This document shows positions 58,435 to 64,000 of a DNA stretch of 64,000 nt, in pieces. This DNA comes from Aliidiomarina haloalkalitolerans. Lineage in GTDB: Bacteria; Pseudomonadota; Gammaproteobacteria; Enterobacterales; Alteromonadaceae. The first letter of the stretch is position 1; each line of letters opens with the position of its first letter. The DNA is taken from NCBI RefSeq assembly GCF_003987315.1, contig NZ_PIPI01000003.1, forward strand, positions 1-64,000. The letters run 5' to 3'. The notes beneath the pieces are model-generated. The model saw nothing but the letters and a program-made list of their open reading frames with translations. It made no database searches and was not told the origin of the DNA. The position numbers were made by a program, and so were the translations under genes.

Positions 58435-61146
58435 TTAGTTCGACGGTAAGCCGATAGTCCAACCTTTCGTCCAGTCGTAGTCGGCCGTCACAGCACCAAC
58501 AAACGGAACTTTGAGGAAGAACTCGTCGTCGCTAAAGTCTTTGGTCGGGTTGGTGAAAATTGTGTAGTAACCATTCACAACAGCGCTCATGTTCTCGGCC
58601 ACAGTGTTGCCTTCTTGGGCTAAGAACCACTGCTCAGCGGTCATAGTTGGGCTGACATTGCCTTTGAATGGTTCTGGGCAAGCAATCACCGAGTGAGTCA
58701 TGACTGTGGTGAAGTCAGCGGCCAGTGCCATTGACTCGTCTGAGTTGAACTCGAGACATTCACCCATGCCCTCAGGACCAGTGACCAACATATTGAAGAG
58801 CTGGCCTGTGGTGCCTGCACGCAACAAGATACCCTCAGAGTCTTTGTCTGCAGATGTAAAGTCGTTACCAATAATGGTCATGTTGGCAATGACTGGGTTT
58901 GAACGTGGTAGTGCTGAGAAGTTACCTGACTGGTTATCCGCTTCGATACCACGGTTTGCTTCACCGTTGTGAACCGCAAGCATAAACTGAATGCGACCAG
59001 TCCAACCGTCAGCCCAGTCAAGCGAGTCATCGCCAGCACCGGTGGTGACTACATAGCGAGCGTCGGCCGTGCCACCGAAGAACTCGATGCCATCGTCCAA
59101 GTTTTCGTGCACTTGAATGAATGCTACGCGAGTTTTGTTACCGATTGACGCAAAGGTAATGCCGTTTAGTTCGTTGTCTGGCAGCACTTCGTAACCTGCA
59201 TATTGAATGCGCACGAACTTCAGTTTGCCTGAGTCGTCATCTGGGTCACCGCCACCGTATGGGCCAGCGTCACCTTCAGCCTCAATGGCGCAGCTTGACG
59301 GATTTGCTTGGTCGCACTTGTTACTTGGAGCATTGCCAAGGAGCACTAAACCACCCCATTGACCTTTCCCGGTGCTGGCGCCCAGCACGTCTTGCAGTGA
59401 TGTCATCACGATAGGAGCATTTGGGCGACCTTCAGCGATAATTTTTGAGCCACGAGAGATGCTTAAGAAGTCCGCGCCAGACTCACCGAATATGCGCACA
59501 CCTGGGTCAATGAACAAGGTGGCTGAGTCTTGGTTGTCGTTACCAATGCGTACTAAGCCGTCAAGCACGTAGTCAGCGCCGACTGGCAAGTGCAAGTCTT
59601 CGGTGTAAGTGCCTTTTAGCTCACAGTTGATTTTGTCGGTTAACGACTCAACTTGCACGGTACCTGCTGGGCAACTTAGTGCAGAAACGTCGTTGTGCAG
59701 TGCGTAAGTCCAGCCAAGTGTCCAGTCGTTTTCGCCGTCGAAAGCACCAATATAATCGACGTCGTCAAACCATGGGTCGATGACGTTTGCAACGTTTAAG
59801 CCAGCGCCAAGAGCAGGGCTAACTGCTGATGGGAAGTAGTCGCCTAATAGCGGATCAACGGTTGAGTTACCCGGTTGAGCAAGGAACCATTCTTCGGCGT
59901 TAAACGTTACATTGCCACTGCCGTCGACGCTATTTTTGAATGGTTCGCTACAGTGGATAATTGAGTGCTCAAAACGCAAGTCACCGCTGGTGGCGTTATC
60001 GACGGTTGCTTGGTCGTTTAACTCAAAACACTCGCCCATGCCTGGTTCGCCAGTCACGATAAAGTTGTAAAGCTCGGCGCTAGTACCGCGACGGAGCAAG
60101 ATCCCTTCTGCATCGTCATCACCTTTCCACTCGTTACCAATAATCGTGACGTTGGAAATAATTGGGCGGCTACGTGGTGTGGCGCTGAAGTTGCTCGAGC
60201 TGTTGTCCGCTTCAATACCACGGTTGGCCTTGCCGTTCGTTGGGTTGTGTTTAATTAGCACGTGTTGCATGCGACCGTTCCAGCCGGCATCCCAATCTAG
60301 TGAGTCGTCAGCGTTGCCGGTAAGAACCACGTATTTTGCGTCGACGGTGCCACCAAAGAATTCGATACCGTCGTCGAGGTTGTTATGAACCTGAATATAT
60401 TCAACGGTAGTGCCGCTGCCGACGCCACCAAAAGTAATGCCGTTGAGTTCGTTGTCTGGTAGAACTTCGTAGCCCGCGTAACGAATTTGCAGATAACGCA
60501 ACGTACCGCTGTTGTCGTCGCTAATACCGCCGCCATAAGGACCTGCGTCACCTTCAGCTTCAATTGAGCAGTTTTCTGGTGCACTTTGGTCACAGCCGTT
60601 GACGGGTGCTTGACCAAGTAACACTAAGCCGCCCCATTGGCCGACTGAGTTTGCATTGGTAAGGCCGAGTAAGTTTTGCAACGAAGTCATGACGATAGGT
60701 TGATCTACCGTACCGTTTGCTTCTAACTTTGAACCGCGACGAACGACGAGGAAGTCCGCACCGCTTTTGCCGAACAGCGTGGTGCCGCGTTCTATGGTGA
60801 GTACCGCATTGTCAGCTTTGTCATTACCAACAGCAACGCGGCCATCAAGTGCCCAAAGGATGTCGTTAGTGAGAGTTCGGTCAGTGGTAAAGGTACCAGT
60901 AATTTCACAAACTGGCAGATCATAGCCGGCGACTTGATCACCAGCTTTTGCCCAGCTTGGACATTGTTCAGCTGGAGGCGTACCACCGCCACCACCGCCG
61001 CCGGTAGGAGGTGGAGTGCCGCCACCGCCCCCAGAGTTATTGCCGGTGTTAATCACAATGTCACCGCCGCAGGCCGCGAGGGTCATAGCAGCTGCGATTA
61101 AGCTTAAACGAAAAAAGTTGCGCACGAGCATGAGCGTTCTCCGCAT
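58435..61146 (-). CDS. Lipoprotein with two tandem beta-helix-like domains
   Basis: A 903-residue lipoprotein (lipobox TLAAC, then a Gly/Pro-rich linker). The body consists of two copies of about 400 residues. Both carry LxxLDGxVxIGNDxxDxAxLxI, SGADFLxxxRGSKxxAxG, GQWGGLVLLGxAPxxxCDQ, IEAEGDAGPYGGG, YAGYEVLPDNELNGITF and NLDDGIEFFGGT blocks. It probably sits on the cell surface and feeds the co-transcribed TonB receptor. Conserved aspartates in the DDG/DDS blocks hint at calcium binding. The two copies are diverged, so the duplication is old. Confidence 0.85.
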   Translation of the reverse strand: MRRTLMLVRNFFRLSLIAAAMTLAACGGDIVINTGNNSGGGGGTPPPTGGGGGGGTPPAEQCPSWAKAGDQVAGYDLPVCEITGTFTTDRTLTNDILWALDGRVAVGNDKADNAVLTIERGTTLFGKSGADFLVVRRGSKLEANGTVDQPIVMTSLQNLLGLTNANSVGQWGGLVLLGQAPVNGCDQSAPENCSIEAEGDAGPYGGGISDDNSGTLRYLQIRYAGYEVLPDNELNGITFGGVGSGTTVEYIQVHNNLDDGIEFFGGTVDAKYVVLTGNADDSLDWDAGWNGRMQHVLIKHNPTNGKANRGIEADNSSSNFSATPRSRPIISNVTIIGNEWKGDDDAEGILLRRGTSAELYNFIVTGEPGMGECFELNDQATVDNATSGDLRFEHSIIHCSEPFKNSVDGSGNVTFNAEEWFLAQPGNSTVDPLLGDYFPSAVSPALGAGLNVANVIDPWFDDVDYIGAFDGENDWTLGWTYALHNDVSALSCPAGTVQVESLTDKINCELKGTYTEDLHLPVGADYVLDGLVRIGNDNQDSATLFIDPGVRIFGESGADFLSISRGSKIIAEGRPNAPIVMTSLQDVLGASTGKGQWGGLVLLGNAPSNKCDQANPSSCAIEAEGDAGPYGGGDPDDDSGKLKFVRIQYAGYEVLPDNELNGITFASIGNKTRVAFIQVHENLDDGIEFFGGTADARYVVTTGAGDDSLDWADGWTGRIQFMLAVHNGEANRGIEADNQSGNFSALPRSNPVIANMTIIGNDFTSADKDSEGILLRAGTTGQLFNMLVTGPEGMGECLEFNSDESMALAADFTTVMTHSVIACPEPFKGNVSPTMTAEQWFLAQEGNTVAENMSAVVNGYYTIFTNPTKDFSDDEFFLKVPFVGAVTADYDWTKGWTIGLPSN

Positions 61147-61252
61147 CGGGTTATCGGTTTGTCGGGTTATAGAACGAAAACGCCGCTAGTGTGTTCCTGC
61201 TCTGTAACACTGCCGTGACGAATACATGACATTTCTGTTACGCATTGCGCTC

Positions 61253-61360
61253 GCATTGGGGACCGTAGCTGGAATGGCATTGGGGACCGTAGCTGGAATG
61301 GCATTAGGGACCGTAGCTGGAATGGCATTCCGGACCGTAGCTGGAATGCGAGCCCAGCTA
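61253..61360 (+). repeat. Tandem array of the 24-bp repeat, copy D
   Basis: Four head-to-tail 24-base units at 61253, 61277, 61301 and 61325. Each ends in GGACCGTAGCTGGAATG and starts with GCATTGGG, GCATTGGG, GCATTAGG or GCATTCCG. A fifth, decayed inverted half (GCCCAGCTACAG) follows. It lies in the 242-base gap between the DUF4236 gene and the lipoprotein gene. Confidence 0.93.
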
Positions 61361-61388
61361 CAGAACGCAAGTTATTGATATAGGAGGA

Positions 61389-62663
61389 TTAAATACTGAT
61401 GGGTCGGAAAATGCCGGTTTTGGTCATATCTCGCCGTAAGTTGAAAAGCGCTAATGCACTCACGGGGTCGATGCGTTCAGGCTCACTCAGGTTAAGTGTT
61501 TGCCACTCTTCCCGACGAACTGTTACCTGCAGCAAATACTGGTCTTCGCTGTGACCGGTGGCGTGATTCACTGCTTGTGTATAGGCGGCAACTTCAATCG
61601 TTTCAATGGCCGGCAACGTGACGAAAGCTACCCCGATAACTCGCAAAACCACGCCATGAATGTGCTGAGCGTATTCTTTGCGTTGTTGCGTCGCACTTTT
61701 CTCTTTGATCAGTAGCCGACGACCAGCTTGATTGAGAGACGCTTCACGACTCGGGAATGTCTCGGCAGTCGGTAAGTCAATGTCGAGCGACAATGTTTTA
61801 TCTTTGATTTCGAAATCGACGTGAGTTTCTCGCGGCCAGTCTAGCTGACTTAATTCTTCTTCAAGCAAATCGGACATAAAATCAATGTCATGCTGCAATC
61901 GTTGGGCAAAACTCGCCGCCGCTGCTTGCTGCTCTTGGTCGTGACGCGACTTGTCTGAGTGCCAGGCGGCTAATTCAGTTGCATGCTTCTGCTCGAGTTC
62001 GTTGCGCTCCCTTTCGATACGTTGAAATTCTTTTTCCCATCGGTCTTGGTCAGCTGAGTTCGCGGCAATTCGTCGCTCGTCTAATGAGCGAAAAATTCTG
62101 TGCCACCACCGCTGTGCGCGCGTAAGCGGTTGTGCGGGTAACTCCGGCAGGTTTGGGAAACTCGGTGCTTCAAGTGCGAACGGCACCCGGTCATACTCAG
62201 GGCTTGGCGTATCGAGAGTCGGTGTATCGTGATGAATATTAACCAAAAGATCCTGATCGTCATTTATTTTTTCGATTTCTTTGGCCAGAAACAAGCGCAC
62301 TTGATCAGCATGGTTTTCCCAAACATGCCTTGTTACTGCAGGGCTAGCAGGTGAACCATCGGGTTCGAGCATGGTTAACTTGCCCCGATCGTCACACTTT
62401 AAGGTGACATGCCCAGCGCCTTGTAACCCGGATTGCCGATAGTTTTGCGCGCGGTCAACACGCCGTTGATGCGCCTTATTTTTGTCGAGGCGGGTTCGGT
62501 ATGACATACCTGTTCCTGGCGCGCCCACATTGCCATAAACGCCACGCCGGCCAGCGGTTACACCGGCTCCACGAATGCCGGCTGACACGCTGACGCCAGT
62601 TTTACCAAAGTTAAGTCGAACTCCCGGAAGAATTCGAACCCGCCGTTGAAAACGAAATGCCAT
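61389..62663 (-). CDS. DUF4236 domain protein
   Basis: A 424-residue protein. The N-terminal 60 residues (MAFRFQRRVRILPGVRLNFGKTGVSVSAGIRGAGVTAGRRGVYGN) are a textbook DUF4236 domain. A charged coiled-coil region (about 200-260, WEKEFQRIERERNELEQKHATELAAW) and a C-terminal domain of unknown fold follow. The start at 62663 is preceded by GGAGGTAATTATAG. Function unknown. A repeat array lies directly upstream and another downstream. Confidence 0.85.
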   Translation of the reverse strand: MAFRFQRRVRILPGVRLNFGKTGVSVSAGIRGAGVTAGRRGVYGNVGAPGTGMSYRTRLDKNKAHQRRVDRAQNYRQSGLQGAGHVTLKCDDRGKLTMLEPDGSPASPAVTRHVWENHADQVRLFLAKEIEKINDDQDLLVNIHHDTPTLDTPSPEYDRVPFALEAPSFPNLPELPAQPLTRAQRWWHRIFRSLDERRIAANSADQDRWEKEFQRIERERNELEQKHATELAAWHSDKSRHDQEQQAAAASFAQRLQHDIDFMSDLLEEELSQLDWPRETHVDFEIKDKTLSLDIDLPTAETFPSREASLNQAGRRLLIKEKSATQQRKEYAQHIHGVVLRVIGVAFVTLPAIETIEVAAYTQAVNHATGHSEDQYLLQVTVRREEWQTLNLSEPERIDPVSALALFNLRRDMTKTGIFRPISI

Positions 62664-62683
62664 CTATAATTACCTCCATGTTA

Positions 62684-62778
62684 ATTCCAGCTACGGTCCG
62701 TAATGCCATTCCAGCTACGGTTCGGAATCGCATTCCAGCTACGGTTCGGAATCGCATTCCAGCTACGGGCTGGAACGC
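62684..62778 (-). repeat. Tandem array of the 24-bp repeat, copy E
   Basis: On the + strand, units of 24 bases start at 62683/4, 62707, 62731 and 62755. Each begins with CATTCCAGCTACGG (the first has AATTCC) and ends in variable TCCGTAATGC, TTCGGAATCG, TTCGGAATCG or GCTGGAACG. The orientation is opposite to the array at 61253. It overlaps the last codons of the next gene. Confidence 0.93.
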
Positions 62779-63998
62779 CGTTCGATGTAGCGCTGGAAGA
62801 GTGGCAAGTAGCCGTGGTGTTCGCGAACGGTGATATCGAAGTTGCCTTGAATCAGGCCTGCACCCGGGTGGCGGGTGACTAACCACTCCCACGTAATTTG
62901 CCCTGGGTTGATTAAATGCACGGGGTACCAGGTTAGCGCTTCTTCACTGAGTGGTTCGGCGCTGAACTGCGCAACAATATCAGCGTCTACGCCAAGCCCT
63001 AACGTAAGCGGTAATGACACATCATGGTGGCGCGCACCGACGCCGCCTTGGTGCACGGCAAAGGCAACGTTATAAATCTCGCCCGCTACTAAGGCTTTGC
63101 TGTCGAGCGGATTCGGGCTGGCTAAACTGCGTGTTAAGGTCACGCGCCATGCTCCGTCAGCATAGCCCCCAGCAGAGCGAATCGCACCGCGGGCACCACT
63201 CGGCTCTTGTAGTAAACGAAACGGCAGCACGTCACCCTCCTGCCACTCGTGCGCGGGATCAAACGGCACCGCAAACTCGTCGCTCAAATAATATAGGTCG
63301 TCTTGGCCATACTCGCGCGCCACTAACTTGTCCCATGACAGAGCTCGAAAGCCGACCTGCTCTGCGTCAAACATGAACGCGGGCCCAGCATCAGCGGCAT
63401 TGTCGCGATACATGCCACGGCCTTCTGAGCTCAATCGATAATGCAACACATAGGTATTGTCGGCATAGCCTAGCGGGTGCGAACGGTGCGCGCGCCATTG
63501 CCATAAATCCAAAAACTCGCCGCGCTCTTGCATGGCGGCAATTTCGTCTAACGGTCGCACCGCGTCCCACGCTGCCGGCTCGGTATAGCGTGAAACCGTC
63601 CGCGACTGCGGAATATACTTGCGGACGTCAGTACGGCCCATTTCACCACCTAAAATGGGGTGCGCTGCAACGTCGTCAGAAGAAACGGCAGAGTCTAAGG
63701 TACGCATGCCAGGGTGCACGAGCATCCAACCGCCATAGCGGCTGAAGCCTTCAACGGAGCCATCGTCGAGCATCATACTAATGCGGTCTTCATACAGCCG
63801 ATTCGCATCAGGACCAGCAGCACCAGAGCCCATCCGCGTCCAAGTACCATCGCGATAGAGCCAATATTGGTGATACCAACTCGGCTCTTCGACGGCAATG
63901 CGGTAGTGCAAGCGAAACTCGGTGTCGTTGTATTCAGCAGCAACATACAGGGTTCGCAGCGCCTGTTCCGGCGCCCCCGGCCTAAGCTCAGAAGCCCC
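62763..63998 (-). CDS. Ethylbenzene dehydrogenase-related haem-binding protein, 5' end outside window
   Basis: The frame is open from the right edge of the window (GASELRPGAPEQALRTLYVA...) to TAG 62763-62765, so the N-terminus and any signal peptide or cytochrome domain are missing. The pattern LYVAAEYNDTEFRLHYRI...WLYRDGTWTRMG...DDGSVEGFSRYGGWMLVHPG fits the ethylbenzene-dehydrogenase/DMSO-reductase haem-b subunit domain, which binds haem b in the periplasm. The last residues SSP and the stop codon come from the repeat array. It could be the tail of a larger cytochrome. Confidence 0.78.
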   Translation of the reverse strand, partial: GASELRPGAPEQALRTLYVAAEYNDTEFRLHYRIAVEEPSWYHQYWLYRDGTWTRMGSGAAGPDANRLYEDRISMMLDDGSVEGFSRYGGWMLVHPGMRTLDSAVSSDDVAAHPILGGEMGRTDVRKYIPQSRTVSRYTEPAAWDAVRPLDEIAAMQERGEFLDLWQWRAHRSHPLGYADNTYVLHYRLSSEGRGMYRDNAADAGPAFMFDAEQVGFRALSWDKLVAREYGQDDLYYLSDEFAVPFDPAHEWQEGDVLPFRLLQEPSGARGAIRSAGGYADGAWRVTLTRSLASPNPLDSKALVAGEIYNVAFAVHQGGVGARHHDVSLPLTLGLGVDADIVAQFSAEPLSEEALTWYPVHLINPGQITWEWLVTRHPGAGLIQGNFDITVREHHGYLPLFQRYIERRSSP

Positions 63999-64000
63999 GT

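Noticed and set aside
61167-61370. ORF with FQLRS repeats
   Set aside because: It is only the translation of the 24-bp tandem repeat and has no independent start signal.
61253-62778. CRISPR array
   Set aside because: The units are contiguous 24-base repeats without unique spacers, and no cas gene is present.

Overview
The window looks like a chromosomal piece of a marine gammaproteobacterium. The kynureninase/formamidase pair, the OmpW and MipA/OmpV porins, RlmA, the CsgG-DUF4810-GNA1162 lipoprotein operon, TonB receptors and the PAS-GGDEF proteins together suggest Alteromonadales, perhaps Idiomarinaceae. The genus is an inference from protein style and not a database result. No rRNA, tRNA or CRISPR array was seen.

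Region 1 (1-15 kb) is an accessory island. It opens with the end of an IS21-family element (istB). Next come a DUF4143-type ATPase, an intact hipBA module, a second hipBA module whose hipA has been deleted down to its two ends, a stray hipA tail, and a Fic AMPylator with a dense set of inverted repeats upstream. From about 6.2 to 12.3 kb there is an integron cassette array without a visible integrase: four attC sites (8997-9068, 9648-9714, 11056-11133, 12138-12259) separate same-strand genes. The cassettes carry a very large PHP/SMC-like ATPase, a GGCT-like protein, a two-gene unit, a recombinase-core-like protein with its own terminator, and a 46-residue protein. A Phd/ParE-type toxin-antitoxin pair and a YjjJ-type HipA follow.

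Region 2 (15-46 kb) is mostly ordinary chromosome: MipA/OmpV porin, amidohydrolase, phospholipase-D-like protein, EEP nuclease, PadR operon, RlmA, a third hipBA pair, cold-shock protein, a Baeyer-Villiger monooxygenase with an esterase, diguanylate cyclases, the kynurenine-pathway pair, the CsgG lipoprotein operon, a RelE/ParE pair, membrane proteins and an M23 peptidase with an XRE regulator. Many deletion scars lie between these genes: fragments of a DJ-1/PfpI protein, an alpha/beta hydrolase, KDPG aldolase, a LacI regulator and an unidentified gene.

Region 3 (46-50 kb) is a small same-strand island of a SAM methyltransferase, a PLD-SF2 helicase fusion and a NERD-domain membrane protein, which is a plausible defence cassette. 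Region 4 (50-64 kb) holds small lipoproteins, a PH-domain protein, a SRAP remnant, a 66-bp perfect palindrome that carries the promoter of a candidate toxin-antitoxin pair, a DUF6435 protein, OmpW, and an operon of an internally duplicated lipoprotein with a TonB receptor. A 24-bp repeat family built on CATTCCAGCTACGG/CCGTAGCTGGAATG punctuates gene ends throughout 52-63 kb, as hairpins or as tandem arrays. The window ends inside an ethylbenzene-dehydrogenase-type haem-binding protein.
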